Program-made: the position numbers and the translations under genes
From: Desulfovibrio desulfuricans DSM 642
GTDB lineage: Bacteria; Desulfobacterota; Desulfovibrionia; Desulfovibrionales; Desulfovibrionaceae
Direction: 5' to 3'
NCBI RefSeq assembly: GCF_000420465.1
Contig: NZ_ATUZ01000011.1
Coordinates: 558,001 to 622,000 of the forward strand
DNA: 64,000 bases
Shown: in pieces, positions 41,245 through 51,179 of the stretch
Position numbering within the stretch: the first letter of the stretch is position 1
Layout of the letters: every line of letters starts with the position of its first letter
Notes under the pieces: model-generated
Seen by the model: the letters and a program-made list of their open reading frames with translations, nothing else
The model's database searches: none
Told to the model about the DNA's origin: nothing

Positions 41245-43008
41245 ATGATCGCTTCTGAAAGCGGCTGCGCGCATGGCAAGGGAGGGGAATCCCCCTCATC
41301 TTGCGCTTCCGGCCCTGCCGAGCACGGCCCCGGGCATTCTGGCGGCATTGCGCGCACGGCGGCTCTTTTGGGCGGCTTTGCCCTTGTTTCGCGTGTGCTT
41401 GGCCTTTTGCGCGACATGAGCATGGCCTGGCTTGTGGGCGGCGGCGCTGCCGCCGATGCGCTGGTAGCTGCCATGCGGCTGCCCCATGTGCTGCGCCGCA
41501 TGCTGGGCGAAGGCTCGCTTTCCATGACGCTGACGGCAAGCCTTGTGCATCTGGAGCGCATGGGCGCATCGCCCGACCATGCCGTGGCGGCGGAGCGCAG
41601 TCGCAGCATGCGCCTGTTGGCCCGCGCTCTGGCTGTGAGGCTTGGCCTTGTGCTGACCCTGCTCACGGTGCTTGGGCTGGTGGCCGCCCCCTGGCTTACT
41701 GATATTCTGGCTCCCGGTTTTTATGGGCCGGAACGGCAGGAGGCCATATACCTGCTGCGTATCTGCCTGCCTTACACGCTGGCGGCGGGTATGGCGGCTC
41801 TGGGCATGGCTCTTTTGCACAGCCTTGGCGTGTTCTGGCTGCCCGCTGTTTCTCCTGCCCTGTTCAATATTGTCATTTTGTGTTTTGCAGGGGCGGCTGC
41901 TCTGGGCCTGCTGCCTGCGGCTCCGGCTCTGGCCGTGGGCATGCTTTGCGGCGGTATTGCACAGTGGCTGGTGCAGTGGCTGGCCGTGCGTCGGTTGTTG
42001 CCGCTGCATAATGCCGGGCCTGTCGATGGGCCGGATGCAGCGCCGGGCAGCGAGAGCCGGGATGGGGCCACGCTGCGCAGCCGCGCGGCATCCCTCGCCT
42101 GGAACTGCCTTGGCCGTCTGCCCGCGGGCCTGCTTGGGGCATCCGCCCCGCAGCTTGCCATGCTGGCTGCCATGTCGCTGGCGTCCAGTCTGGGCCGGGG
42201 GCAGGTGGCTGCCCTCTACTATGCCGAACGGCTGCTCGAACTGCCCCTTGGACTGGTAGGCGTGTGTCTGGGCATGGCTAGCCTGCCCACACTGAGCCGT
42301 CTTGCCGCTGCCAGAGAATTTTCGCTTTTTTCAGAGCAGCTGCGCACGGCCCTGCGTTTGACCCTGCTGTTGAGCCTGCCCGCAGCCGCAGGATTGTGGG
42401 CCGTGGGGCCGCGCCTTGTGGAAGGTCTGCTGCGCCACGGAGCCTTTGGCGACAACGCCTCTTACGAAACAGGCCTTGCCCTGTGGGCCTATTTGCCGGG
42501 CTTGCCCGCCTTTGCCGTCAACCGTTCCTTGCTGGCGGCCTGCAACGCGCTGGGCGAGGTGCGGCGCACAGCGGTCAGCGCCGTATGGGCCGTGGTTGCT
42601 ACGCTTGCGGTCGGGGCCGCACTGGTTCATAGTCTTTCGGGCAGTCTTGGCGTCATGGCCCCGGCGCTGGCCGTGAGCCTTGGCATGTGGCTGCAATGCG
42701 GCTTTTTGCTGTGCATTCTGGGTAGGGCGTTGAAAAAAAGTTCCGCTGGCACGTCATCTGCCAGCGTTTGCCTGCCCCCGGCGGGGGCGGTGCTGCGGCA
42801 ACTCGCCGCTGCGGCGGCCACGGCCTTTGCCGCATGGCAATTGCTGGAACTGTTGGACGGGCGCAGTATGTGGCTGGGGCTTGCCCTTGCCATCATTGGC
42901 GGCGCAACAGTCTGGGCTTTTTGTCTGTTTGTTCTGCGCGATGCTGACGCCCTTGCGGCTGCCCGCGCACTGGCGCACCGTCTGCATGGCAGACCACACC
43001 AACAGTAA
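41245..43008 (+). CDS. murJ: Lipid II flippase MurJ
   Basis: This 587-residue membrane protein is a MurJ/MviN flippase of the MOP superfamily that moves lipid II for peptidoglycan synthesis. It has about 14 membrane segments. The MurJ start is clear: TAALLGGFALVSRVLGLLRDMSMAWLVGGGAAADALVAAMRLPHVLRRMLGEGSL. Further motifs are LLHSLGVFWLPA and YYAERLLELPLGL. It is slightly longer than E. coli MurJ because of a 30-residue cytoplasmic N-terminal lead. GAGGAAT precedes the ATG. The membrane sensor-like gene starts 13 bases after its stop. Confidence 0.93.
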   Translation: MIASESGCAHGKGGESPSSCASGPAEHGPGHSGGIARTAALLGGFALVSRVLGLLRDMSMAWLVGGGAAADALVAAMRLPHVLRRMLGEGSLSMTLTASLVHLERMGASPDHAVAAERSRSMRLLARALAVRLGLVLTLLTVLGLVAAPWLTDILAPGFYGPERQEAIYLLRICLPYTLAAGMAALGMALLHSLGVFWLPAVSPALFNIVILCFAGAAALGLLPAAPALAVGMLCGGIAQWLVQWLAVRRLLPLHNAGPVDGPDAAPGSESRDGATLRSRAASLAWNCLGRLPAGLLGASAPQLAMLAAMSLASSLGRGQVAALYYAERLLELPLGLVGVCLGMASLPTLSRLAAAREFSLFSEQLRTALRLTLLLSLPAAAGLWAVGPRLVEGLLRHGAFGDNASYETGLALWAYLPGLPAFAVNRSLLAACNALGEVRRTAVSAVWAVVATLAVGAALVHSLSGSLGVMAPALAVSLGMWLQCGFLLCILGRALKKSSAGTSSASVCLPPAGAVLRQLAAAAATAFAAWQLLELLDGRSMWLGLALAIIGGATVWAFCLFVLRDADALAAARALAHRLHGRPHQQ

Positions 43009-43021
43009 GGAGAGCGGGAGC

Positions 43022-44188
43022 GTGGCTCTCGCGGCAAAGCATATGCCCAATATCTCTCATGTTCTGCGCCGCAGGCTTGCCCTCGCCGTATGGGTTGCGG
43101 CTTTGCTGCTGTTCCTGCTGCTTGGCGTCTGGAACGTCAACGAGGACAGGCAGGAGGCGGAAAACCGCCTTGGCAGCGAGGCCGGACGTACCGCAGCGCA
43201 ACTGGCGGCTCTGCTTTCCCTGCCCGCCTGGGAGCTGGACGAACTGACCGCGCGCGCAATCGTTATGGCGGCCATGACCGATGAATCCATTTACGCCATC
43301 AAGGTGCAGACACCGCGTGGCATGCTGGAAGGGCAGCGGCGCAACTACCAGTGGGAACCCATCCCCTGGGACGATGAAATTGCGGAAAACAGTGTGCAGG
43401 GGATGAACCCGCTCAAGATGGAAGGCCGCCTCGTGGGCTCGGTGGAAGTGTACCTTTCGCCCCGCATTACTGATGAAGATCTGGCCCAGAAGGCCCGCCG
43501 GGAAGTGGCGCGTTTTTGTCTTTCCGCCCTGTTTTCAACTTTGGTCTTGTTGGCCCTGCTCTGGCACTGGGGCGATCTGGCCCGGCTGAAAGCCTTGCTG
43601 CTGGAGCGTACAGCACCGCGCGGGACTGCGGCGTCCGGCACTGAACCTGTTGCTGATTCGGCTCCTGCGGCACCATCGGAACCCGGCCTTGCAGATATTT
43701 TTGAATCAGGCTCGACTGGGGATAATACAGCCCGCAGTCATGAGGCATCATCGCAGCCAGCCGCCGAAGCGCAGGGCGGGAACGCCGCACCCTTGAGCGA
43801 AGATATCGCAGCCGGGGCTGTTGTGAGCGCCGAACTTGGGCGGGCCTTTTTGCTGCGCCGCCCAGAAGCATGGCGCGTTACGGCGGGAATGTTCGGCAGA
43901 ACGTTTGCCCCGGCCCCTGATCTGCTGTTGCGCCTCTATGCGCTGGAAGACGCGGACAACCTGTGCCGCCTGGGGCGGATTCTTGAAAAAGCAGCGCCCT
44001 GCGTGGGCGCGGAGCGGCTGGTCTCTGCCGCGCATGCAATGCAGTGGGCCGTGAATGATTCGGACGCCGCTTCTGCGGCTCAGGCCGTGGAAGAATGCGT
44101 GCTGGCGCTGCGCGAAGTGCTGGGCGCGCTGGAAGGGCAAACGGCCGGCAAGGAAAGTAATCCCTCGGTGCAAGAGGGCGGAAGATAA
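43022..44188 (+). CDS. Membrane sensor-like protein with degenerate Hpt domain
   Basis: This 388-residue protein has a membrane segment (19-36), a periplasmic domain (about 38-160), a second membrane segment (165-182), a Pro/Ala-rich linker and a C-terminal helical domain (about 275-372). The periplasmic part looks like a sensor-kinase input domain (YAIKVQTPRGMLEGQ, then GRLVGSVEVYLSPRITDED). The C-terminal domain follows the Hpt pattern (LCRLGRILEKAAPCVGAERL). Arg319 takes the place of the phospho-accepting His, and Glu that of the following Lys. No kinase domain is present. The GTG at 43022 follows AAGGAG; an ATG at 42986 inside murJ is possible. It sits between murJ and ftsY. Confidence 0.7.
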   Translation: MALAAKHMPNISHVLRRRLALAVWVAALLLFLLLGVWNVNEDRQEAENRLGSEAGRTAAQLAALLSLPAWELDELTARAIVMAAMTDESIYAIKVQTPRGMLEGQRRNYQWEPIPWDDEIAENSVQGMNPLKMEGRLVGSVEVYLSPRITDEDLAQKARREVARFCLSALFSTLVLLALLWHWGDLARLKALLLERTAPRGTAASGTEPVADSAPAAPSEPGLADIFESGSTGDNTARSHEASSQPAAEAQGGNAAPLSEDIAAGAVVSAELGRAFLLRRPEAWRVTAGMFGRTFAPAPDLLLRLYALEDADNLCRLGRILEKAAPCVGAERLVSAAHAMQWAVNDSDAASAAQAVEECVLALREVLGALEGQTAGKESNPSVQEGGR

Positions 44189-44197
44189 GGAGATCAT

Positions 44198-45577
44198 ATG
44201 GGGTTTTTCTCTGCCATAAAAAAGATGTTCGGCGGCGCGGAAGATGCGGCAAATGCGGCGCAGGAAGCGCCCGCAGAAGTTGGCGCAGGTGCTGCCGCAA
44301 CTGAAGCTCTTGCAGAACCTGCTGCGAAATCTGCGGCAGAAGTCACTGCCCAGCCCTTTGCGGCATTTGCCGCTGATGAGGCCCTGACCCTGCGGCTGCG
44401 CGAGGCCGAGCCTCGGCTTTCCGTATGGCTTGGCATTGTGCTTGAGGGCGTGGACGAGGCGGGCGACCTGCTGTGGCAGCGTTTGTTTTTTTTGCTGCGC
44501 GCCCTTGATGCCCCGGAGGCCGAAGCGCAGAACTTTGTGCGTGATTTTCAGGAATGGCTCGCCCGCATGGATTATCGGCAGGTGGAGGAATTTCGTTCTG
44601 AATTGCAGTACCGTCTGGCTCTCGCCCTTGATATGGAAGACGAAGAGGACGAGCGCAACCGTTTGTTCCTCAAGATCAGCCAGGGCCTTTCGCGCACCCG
44701 CGAGCAGTTTTCCAAGGGGCTGGACGCATTGTTTGCCGGACATGGCGAACTGGACGACGCCTTCTGGGAAGAACTGGAAGAACTTTTTATCATGGCCGAT
44801 CTTGGCTACGAACCCTCCGTTGAACTGGTGGAGCGTCTGAAAGAGCGCGCTCGCAAGGAAAAGGTTACGGAATCCACCAAGGTGCGCCAACTGCTCATGG
44901 CCGAAGTGGAAGAAATCTTTCGCGCGCCGCGCCGCATTGCAGCCGTTAACCAGCCCGAAGTCGTGCTGATGATTGGCGTCAACGGCGTGGGTAAAACCAC
45001 CACCATTGCCAAGCTGGCCCACCGCGACCGCATGCAGGGCAAAAAGGTCATGATTGCCGCCGCCGATACCTTCCGCGCTGCCGCTATTGAGCAGTTGCAG
45101 GTCTGGGCCGGGCGCGTTGGCGCGCTGTTCCATGCGCGCACCGCTGGTTCCGACCCTGCCGCCGTGGCTTACGAGGCTATGGATCGCGCGCTTCAGGAAG
45201 GCGTGGATGTGCTCTATGTGGACACTGCAGGCCGCCTGCAGACCAAGGTCAACCTGATGGAAGAACTGAGCAAGATCCGTCAGGTGCTGGGCAAAAAGCA
45301 TGCGGGAGCGCCGCACCGCACCATTCTGGTGATTGACGCCACCACCGGGCAGAACGCCCTTTCGCAGACCAAACTGTTCAAGGAAGCGGCGGGCATTGAT
45401 GAACTCATCATCACCAAGCTCGACGGCACGGCAAAGGGCGGCGTAGCCATTGCCGTTGCCATGCAGCACCACCTGCCCATCACCTATGTGGGCCTTGGCG
45501 AAAAAATGGAAGACCTGCGCCCCTTCAGCGGCGAGGATTATGCCCGCGCCCTGCTGGGCGTGAAGGAAGACGCGTAG
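44198..45577 (+). CDS. ftsY: Signal recognition particle receptor FtsY
   Basis: This 459-residue SRP receptor GTPase delivers ribosomes to the membrane. It has a variable acidic and Ala-rich A domain (about 1-160), the helical N domain and the G domain. The P-loop reads GVNGVGKTTTIAKLA (260 onward), followed by AADTFRAAAIEQL, VDTAGRLQTK and TKLDGTAKGG. A conserved amphipathic lipid-binding helix precedes the NG domain. AAGGAG precedes the ATG, 10 bases after the upstream stop, so it shares the murJ transcript. Confidence 0.96.
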   Translation: MGFFSAIKKMFGGAEDAANAAQEAPAEVGAGAAATEALAEPAAKSAAEVTAQPFAAFAADEALTLRLREAEPRLSVWLGIVLEGVDEAGDLLWQRLFFLLRALDAPEAEAQNFVRDFQEWLARMDYRQVEEFRSELQYRLALALDMEDEEDERNRLFLKISQGLSRTREQFSKGLDALFAGHGELDDAFWEELEELFIMADLGYEPSVELVERLKERARKEKVTESTKVRQLLMAEVEEIFRAPRRIAAVNQPEVVLMIGVNGVGKTTTIAKLAHRDRMQGKKVMIAAADTFRAAAIEQLQVWAGRVGALFHARTAGSDPAAVAYEAMDRALQEGVDVLYVDTAGRLQTKVNLMEELSKIRQVLGKKHAGAPHRTILVIDATTGQNALSQTKLFKEAAGIDELIITKLDGTAKGGVAIAVAMQHHLPITYVGLGEKMEDLRPFSGEDYARALLGVKEDA

Positions 45578-45634
45578 GCCCCTTCAGGATTCAAACCTGC
45601 AATGCCGGCGCGATTGCCGGAAGCGGAGCATGCC

Positions 45635-46759
45635 ATGAGAAGAGCGTTTATCTGTCCGTCCAAGTACGTGCAGGGCGAGAACGAACTGCTCAACCTTGGG
45701 TATTTTGTGCGGCAGTACGGCACAAAGGCCTTGCTGGTAGCCACGGAAAGCAGCGTGAACAGGGTGCGCCAGACACTGGACGCCACAGCGGCCAAATTTG
45801 GCGTGACCTTTGTGGAAACGGAATTTCAGGGCGAATGTTCACGCGTTGAAATCGCCCGCCTTGGCGAGCTGGCGCGTAAGCATTCCTGCCAGTGCACCGT
45901 GGGGCTTGGCGGCGGCAAGGCGCTGGACACGGCGCGTTGCGTTGCGGCGGGGCAGGGAGTCATTGTGGTGCCCACCACTGCGGCTACAGACGCGCCCACG
46001 AGCCACTCCGCGGTGATCTATACGCCAGACGGCGAAATGGAAGACTACGCCTATTTTCCCCGCAATCCCGATGTGGTGCTGATGGATGTTTCCATAATTG
46101 CCGCCTCGCCCGTGCGCTATCTGGTGTCGGGCATGGGCGATGCCCTTTCCACCTATTTTGAGGCCCGGGCCAACGTGCGTTCGTGCGCTCCCGTCAACGC
46201 TGGGCTGCCCTGCGGCGCGCGCACGGGCGACTGCCCCCCGGCCAGAGGCACCCTTGCAGCGCAAGCCCTTGCCGCCACCTGCTACCGCACCCTGCTGGAA
46301 GACGGCTACAAGGCCGTGCTGGCCTGTCAGGCCAAGATGGCGACGCCTGCGCTGGAAAACATCATTGAAGCCAACTCCCTGCTTTCCGGCCTGGGCTTTG
46401 AGAGCGGCGGTCTTGCGGCAGCCCACGCCGTTCACGATGGCCTGACCGCGCTGGAAGAAACCCACACCTATCTGCACGGCGAAAAGGTCGCCTTTGGCAC
46501 GCTGGTGCAACTGGTGCTGGAAAACGCCCCCACGGAAGAACTGGACGAAGTGTTGGGCTTTTGCACCTCAGTGGGCCTGCCCGTGTGCCTGAGCGATATC
46601 GGCATTACGGACATCAGCCCCGAAGCCCTGCGCAAGGTGGCCCGCAAGGCCTGCCTGCCCGAAGAATCCATCCACGCCATGCCCTTCCCCATCACGGAAG
46701 AGAGCGTAGCTGCGGCTATTATGGCGGCGGACGCGCTGGGCAACGCATTCAGAAGTTGA
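45635..46759 (+). CDS. gldA: Glycerol dehydrogenase (GldA-like)
   Basis: This 374-residue zinc-dependent enzyme oxidises glycerol to dihydroxyacetone with NAD+. Motifs match E. coli GldA closely: SPGKYIQG-like start (CPSKYVQGE), GLGGGKALDTAR, PTTAATDAPTS, GMGDALSTYFEARA and ESGGLAAAHAVHDGL. Predicted zinc ligands are Asp169, His264 and His281. A short Cys-containing insert (about residues 186-203) lengthens the loop after the first ligand relative to E. coli. The ATG at 45635 follows GGAG. The direction fits an optional continuation of the murJ-ftsY run, but it may have its own promoter. Confidence 0.9.
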   Translation: MRRAFICPSKYVQGENELLNLGYFVRQYGTKALLVATESSVNRVRQTLDATAAKFGVTFVETEFQGECSRVEIARLGELARKHSCQCTVGLGGGKALDTARCVAAGQGVIVVPTTAATDAPTSHSAVIYTPDGEMEDYAYFPRNPDVVLMDVSIIAASPVRYLVSGMGDALSTYFEARANVRSCAPVNAGLPCGARTGDCPPARGTLAAQALAATCYRTLLEDGYKAVLACQAKMATPALENIIEANSLLSGLGFESGGLAAAHAVHDGLTALEETHTYLHGEKVAFGTLVQLVLENAPTEELDEVLGFCTSVGLPVCLSDIGITDISPEALRKVARKACLPEESIHAMPFPITEESVAAAIMAADALGNAFRS

Positions 46760-46804
46760 ACGCATTTGCGGATCAAATCTGCAAGACGATAGTGTGCTCA
46801 AAAA

Positions 46805-46833
46805 AAGGGGGATTCCTGTTCGGAATCCCCCTT
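46805..46833. terminator. Shared terminator between gldA and clpB
   Basis: A 12-bp stem (46805-46816 with 46822-46833) lies between two convergent genes. The A-run at 46799-46806 gives a T-run for minus-strand transcription, so it mainly ends clpB. Confidence 0.85.
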
Positions 46834-46864
46834 GTATTCGGGTTGGGTATCAGCCTTGCGCCGT

Positions 46865-49468
46865 TTACTCGGCCCGGAAGGTGAGCTTGTCGTCCGCAGC
46901 ATCCACAGTGACGCACTGTCCGTCGCGGATTTTGCCGCCCACCAGTTCCTTGGCAAGCGGGGTTTCCACCGCCTGCTGCACGTAGCGCTTGAGGGGCCGC
47001 GCGCCGTACACAGGGTCGTAACCGGCATCGCCAATAAACTTGCGGGCCGCATCAGTAAGCTCAAGCCTGATCTTGCGGTCTTCAAGCCGCTTGCGCAGCC
47101 GGTCGACCTGAAGATCCACAATGCGGGCAATCTGGTCGCGCCGCAGGGGCAGAAAGACCACGGTTTCGTCCACGCGGTTGAGGAACTCGGGGCGGAAGTG
47201 CGCCCGCAGATCCTCCATGACCCTTTCCCGCGCGCCCTCCTTGAGCGAGCCATCGGCAGAGATGCCCTCCAGCAGGTGCATGGAGCCGATGTTGGAGGTC
47301 ATGATGACTATGCAGTTGCGAAAGTCCACCGTGCGTCCCTGGCTGTCCGTAAGGCGTCCATCGTCCAGCAGTTGCAGCAGGGTGTTGAACACATCCGGGT
47401 GCGCCTTTTCAATCTCGTCAAACAGAATGACGGAGTAGGGCTTGCGGCGTACGGCTTCGGTAAGCTGACCGCCTTCGTCATAGCCCACGTATCCTGGAGG
47501 CGCGCCGATGAGCCGCGAAACGGAGTGCTTCTCCATGTATTCGCTCATGTCGAGCCGCACCATGTTGTCTTCCGTATCAAAGAGCGCCTCGGCCAAAGCC
47601 TTGGAAAGCTCGGTCTTGCCCACGCCCGTGGGGCCAAGGAAAATGAACGAACCTGTGGGCCGCGCCGGGTCGGAAAGCCCCGCGCGGGCGCGCAGTACGG
47701 CATCGGCCACGGCTGTAACGGCCTCGTCCTGACCGACCACGCGCTCGTGCAGCTGGTCGCCCAGGCGCAGAAGCTTTTCGCGTTCGGATTCAAGCAGGCG
47801 CGTTACCGGGATGCCCGTCCACTTGCCCACAATTTCGGCTACATCGTCGGGCCGCACTTCTTCCTTGAGCAGACGCGGGCCTTCGTGTTCCGAACCAGCG
47901 CCGGAAGCGGCGGCCAGCTTCTTTTCCAGCTCAAGCAGTTTGGAGTACTTGAGCTCGGCGGCCTTGTTGAGGTCGTAGGCGCGCTCGGCCTGCTCAATGG
48001 CAAGCTTGGTCTGCTCGATCTGCTCCTTGATTTCACGCACGTGGTCGATGGAGCCTTTTTCGCTCTCCCACTGCTTGCGCATGTTGGCCTGCTGGGCGCG
48101 CAGATCGGCCAGTTCGTTCTCAAGTTTTTCAAGGCGCTCGCGCGAAGCGGCGTCTGTTTCACGGCGCAGGGCTTCGCGCTCGATTTCAAGCTGCATGACC
48201 TTGCGGTTCACTTCGTCCAGATCCGCGGGCAGCGAGTCGATCTCGGTGCGGATCATGGCTGCGGCCTCGTCAATGAGGTCAATGGCCTTGTCCGGCAGCT
48301 GACGATCGGTGATGTAGCGGTGTGACAGAACCACCGCTTCAACAATGGCAGAGTCGCTGATCCGTACGCCGTGGTGCACCTCGAAGCGTTCTTTCAGCCC
48401 GCGCAGGATGGAGATGGCGTCTTCCACCGTGGGTTCTTCAACCATGACGGGCTGGAAGCGGCGTTCCAGAGCCGGGTCTTTTTCAATATATTTGCGGTAC
48501 TCGTCCACCGTGGTCGCGCCAATGCAGTGCAGCTCGCCGCGCGCCAGCATAGGCTTGAGCAGATTGCCCGCATCCATGGCCCCTTCTGTTTTGCCCGCGC
48601 CCACGATGGTGTGCAGTTCGTCGATGAACAGAATGATCTGTCCCTCGCTCTTTTGCACCTCGTTGAGCACGGCTTTGAGGCGTTCCTCAAACTCGCCGCG
48701 GTACTTTGCGCCTGCGATGAGCGCGCCCATATCAAGGGCAAAAAGCTTGCGGCCCTTGAGGCCCTCCGGCACGTCCCCCTTGACGATGCGGAAGGCCAGG
48801 CCTTCCACAATGGCGGTTTTGCCCACGCCCGCCTCGCCTATGAGCACCGGGTTGTTCTTGGTGCGGCGCGAGAGAATGCGGATAACGCGGCGGATTTCGG
48901 AATCGCGGCCAATGACCGGGTCCATCTTGCCCTGACGGGCTGCTTCCACGAGATCGCGGGCGTACTTGGTCAGCGCTTCAAAGGTGTCTTCGGGGGTGGC
49001 GCTGGTCACACGCGCGCCGCCGCGCAGCTCTTCCATGGCTGCCACAAAACGGGCGCGGGCGATCTTGTATTCCTTGAACACTTCGCCAAGAGGCGAGGAG
49101 GGCGCAACATCCGTAAGCGCGGCAAACAGGTGGTCAACGCTTACGTATTCGTCCTTCATTCGGTTGGCTTCGTTCTGCGCATCGCCCAGAATTTTTGCCA
49201 GCCGCTGGGTAATCATGATCTTGCTGGGATCCATGCCGCCGCCGGAAACAGAAGGCCGCTTGCGCAGCGCGCCCTCGATTGCAACGCTGAGGGCCTTGGG
49301 CTGCACGCCCATCTGTTCCAGAATGCGCGGCACGATGCCGTTTTCCTGCTGTACAAGGGCCAGGGCCAGATGCTCGGCATCCGTCTCCTGATGGCCCATG
49401 CCTGCGGCAATGCTCTGGGCCTGCCCCACAGCCTCGCGGGCTTTATCCGTAAATTTGTTGATGTCCAT
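46865..49468 (-). CDS. clpB: ATP-dependent disaggregase ClpB
   Basis: This 867-residue AAA+ protein rescues aggregated proteins with DnaK. It has the N domain ([12 protein letters not shown]..., about 1-150), a first AAA+ module ([13 protein letters not shown] near 205), the coiled-coil M domain (about 405-525) that marks ClpB, and a second AAA+ module ([14 protein letters not shown] near 600). The ATG at 49468 follows GGAGGAAG. It is the last gene of the cbpA-cbpM-clpB run; a terminator lies at 46805. Co-location with a DnaJ-like protein and its modulator points to one protein-repair unit. Confidence 0.96.
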   Translation of the reverse strand: MDINKFTDKAREAVGQAQSIAAGMGHQETDAEHLALALVQQENGIVPRILEQMGVQPKALSVAIEGALRKRPSVSGGGMDPSKIMITQRLAKILGDAQNEANRMKDEYVSVDHLFAALTDVAPSSPLGEVFKEYKIARARFVAAMEELRGGARVTSATPEDTFEALTKYARDLVEAARQGKMDPVIGRDSEIRRVIRILSRRTKNNPVLIGEAGVGKTAIVEGLAFRIVKGDVPEGLKGRKLFALDMGALIAGAKYRGEFEERLKAVLNEVQKSEGQIILFIDELHTIVGAGKTEGAMDAGNLLKPMLARGELHCIGATTVDEYRKYIEKDPALERRFQPVMVEEPTVEDAISILRGLKERFEVHHGVRISDSAIVEAVVLSHRYITDRQLPDKAIDLIDEAAAMIRTEIDSLPADLDEVNRKVMQLEIEREALRRETDAASRERLEKLENELADLRAQQANMRKQWESEKGSIDHVREIKEQIEQTKLAIEQAERAYDLNKAAELKYSKLLELEKKLAAASGAGSEHEGPRLLKEEVRPDDVAEIVGKWTGIPVTRLLESEREKLLRLGDQLHERVVGQDEAVTAVADAVLRARAGLSDPARPTGSFIFLGPTGVGKTELSKALAEALFDTEDNMVRLDMSEYMEKHSVSRLIGAPPGYVGYDEGGQLTEAVRRKPYSVILFDEIEKAHPDVFNTLLQLLDDGRLTDSQGRTVDFRNCIVIMTSNIGSMHLLEGISADGSLKEGARERVMEDLRAHFRPEFLNRVDETVVFLPLRRDQIARIVDLQVDRLRKRLEDRKIRLELTDAARKFIGDAGYDPVYGARPLKRYVQQAVETPLAKELVGGKIRDGQCVTVDAADDKLTFRAE

Positions 49469-49549
49469 AAGCTTCCTCCACACGCGCCCGCGCTGCGGCG
49501 GGCAAAATTTTGTTATTTCTGGCCGGGAGGCTGCATGCTCTCAAACCGG

Positions 49550-49867
49550 CTATTCGTCTTCAAAATGCTGTAAGCGTTGCAACCTGCGTTGCAGAGAATC
49601 TATGCGCTCCAGAAGATCCACAATAATAGTGCCGCCGAGCACGGGCAGCTCAAAGTCGCAACAGATGCGCTCAAGCTTGCGTACACGGTAGATGTCTACA
49701 TCGCGAAAAAGGAAATCCTGCGCCGCGCTGGTGCGGGCTTCAATCCAGCCAAGGCCCATCAGTTCCTGAAGCCGCTCCGGCGCAATGCCTGTGGCTTCAA
49801 TGAATTCCTGCCAGACCATGACCGTTGAAGGCACGGGCAGTGAAGGTTTTTTCGGGGTCATGCTCAT
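49550..49867 (-). CDS. cbpM: CbpM-like modulator of the DnaJ-like chaperone
   Basis: This 105-residue protein is related to MerR-type modulators and matches CbpM, which binds the J domain of CbpA and limits its activity. It shows the VWQEFIEATGIAPERLQELMGLGWIEA helical block, the FLFRDVDIYRVRKLERICCDFEL segment and a C-terminal helix with RIDSLQRRLQRLQ. The ATG at 49867 follows GGAGG. It lies between cbpA and clpB, the common order, which supports the call. Confidence 0.85.
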   Translation of the reverse strand: MSMTPKKPSLPVPSTVMVWQEFIEATGIAPERLQELMGLGWIEARTSAAQDFLFRDVDIYRVRKLERICCDFELPVLGGTIIVDLLERIDSLQRRLQRLQHFEDE

Positions 49868-49982
49868 TTGTGTCCTCCACCAGTAACCGTATCGGTTGCC
49901 GCCTGCGGCGGCGCCGCTGGAACATGCATGCAAACCCTGCGCAGCCGCCGGGGGTGTCCGCTGGCGGCTGCCTGATTGTTCC

Positions 49983-50957
49983 CTACGCGCGGGCCTTGAA
50001 TGTTGATATCTCGGCCAGCTTGCTCCACAGATCGCGCTCTTCGTCCGTGATCTGCGCGGGAACCCGAATCATGATCTTTGCCAGCAGGTCGCCCCGCTTG
50101 TCGCCAGCGCCCAGGCCCTTGCCGCGCAGGCGGAACTTGCGCCCGGAGCTGGAGCCTGCGGGAATCTGCATTTCCACGCTGCCTTCAAGGGTGGGCACTT
50201 CAACCCGCGCCCCAAGGGCTGCTTCCCACGGGGCCAGAGCCAGATCGCATTGCAGGTTGTCGCCGTCCACCTTGAAAACATGGTGGGGCAGATAGCGCAC
50301 CCGCAAAAAAAGGTCGCCCGGCGTGCCGCCCGGCGCAGGGTCGCCCTGCCCGGCGAGGCGCAGTTTTGCCCCCTCGCGGATGCCGGCGGGCACGTTGACC
50401 TCAAGGGTCTTTGAACCTGCGGGCATGTTGATGGATACGGAGCGCGGGCCGCCGCGCAGCACTTCTTCAAGGCTCAGGGCCAGCTCCGCCTCCACATCGC
50501 GGCCACGCCGCTGCCGGGACGAAAAACCGCCGAAGGGGTCAGGGCCGAAATTGGCCCCGCGCCCGCCAGCCTGTCCACCCATCTGGCCGCCAAAGGGGCC
50601 GCCAAACTGGCCACCGCCGCCAAACAGGGTTTCAAAAAAGTCTGAAAAGCCCGAACCGTCAAAATTTTTGCCGTTGAACGTGAAATGCACATTCTCAAAG
50701 CCCGGTTCGCCCTGAAACTGCTGGCCGTGCTGCCAGTTGGGGCCAAGCTGGTCGTACAGTTTGCGCTTTTCCGGGTCTTTGAGCACTTCATAGGCTTCGT
50801 TGATTTCCTTAAACTTCTCCTCTGCCTGCTTGTCGCCGGGATTGAGGTCAGGGTGGTATTTGCGGGCCAGCTTTTTGTAAGCCTTGGAAACCTCCTCGGC
50901 TGACGCTGCGCGCTCTACTCCCAGAAGTTTGTAATAATCCTTGTACGATACTGCCAT
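49983..50957 (-). CDS. cbpA: DnaJ-class co-chaperone CbpA
   Basis: This 324-residue J-domain protein stimulates DnaK. The J domain (about residues 5-70) carries the HPD motif in [13 protein letters not shown] Gly/Phe-rich region (about 80-150) follows, then two C-terminal substrate-binding domains ([23 protein letters not shown] and [20 protein letters not shown]). The zinc-finger region of classic DnaJ is absent, which separates CbpA from DnaJ. The ATG at 50957 follows GGGGAG; the frame is open for 36 further codons without a better site. It opens the chaperone operon. Confidence 0.93.
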   Translation of the reverse strand: MAVSYKDYYKLLGVERAASAEEVSKAYKKLARKYHPDLNPGDKQAEEKFKEINEAYEVLKDPEKRKLYDQLGPNWQHGQQFQGEPGFENVHFTFNGKNFDGSGFSDFFETLFGGGGQFGGPFGGQMGGQAGGRGANFGPDPFGGFSSRQRRGRDVEAELALSLEEVLRGGPRSVSINMPAGSKTLEVNVPAGIREGAKLRLAGQGDPAPGGTPGDLFLRVRYLPHHVFKVDGDNLQCDLALAPWEAALGARVEVPTLEGSVEMQIPAGSSSGRKFRLRGKGLGAGDKRGDLLAKIMIRVPAQITDEERDLWSKLAEISTFKARA

Positions 50958-51030
50958 GATGCGTGCTCCCCGTCGGGTCGTTTCCTTGACGTGCGTCCAG
51001 ATTACACCTGTTCGCGCCGTCTGCCCATAA

Positions 51031-51058
51031 AAAGTAAGGTCAGCCAGCGCATCGTCAA
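51031..51058 (-). promoter_or_regulatory. Likely promoter of the cbpA operon
   Basis: On the minus strand TTGACG (51053-51058), 16 bases and TACTTT (51031-51036) form a sigma-70-like promoter about 75 bases before the cbpA start. No CIRCE element or sigma-32 box is seen. Confidence 0.5.
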
Positions 51059-51116
51059 TAGGCAAAAGCCGTGTTTTTGTCTGGCATTACGCGGGGCTTT
51101 CCATAAATAACAACAA

Positions 51117-51154
51117 AAGCCCCCTGCCGCCCGAAAGAGGACGGCAGGGGGCTT
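51117..51154 (-). terminator. Terminator ending the phage structural operon
   Basis: A perfect 13-bp GC-rich stem (51117-51129 with 51142-51154) is followed on the minus strand by TTTTGTTG, 26 bases after the stop of the last phage gene. Confidence 0.9.
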
Positions 51155-51179
51155 CCGGGCATGACAATAAAAGGGAGGC

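Noticed and set aside
46832..48325. A 497-codon plus-strand open frame across clpB
   Set aside because: It is antisense to the highly conserved clpB gene and its translation shows no domain.
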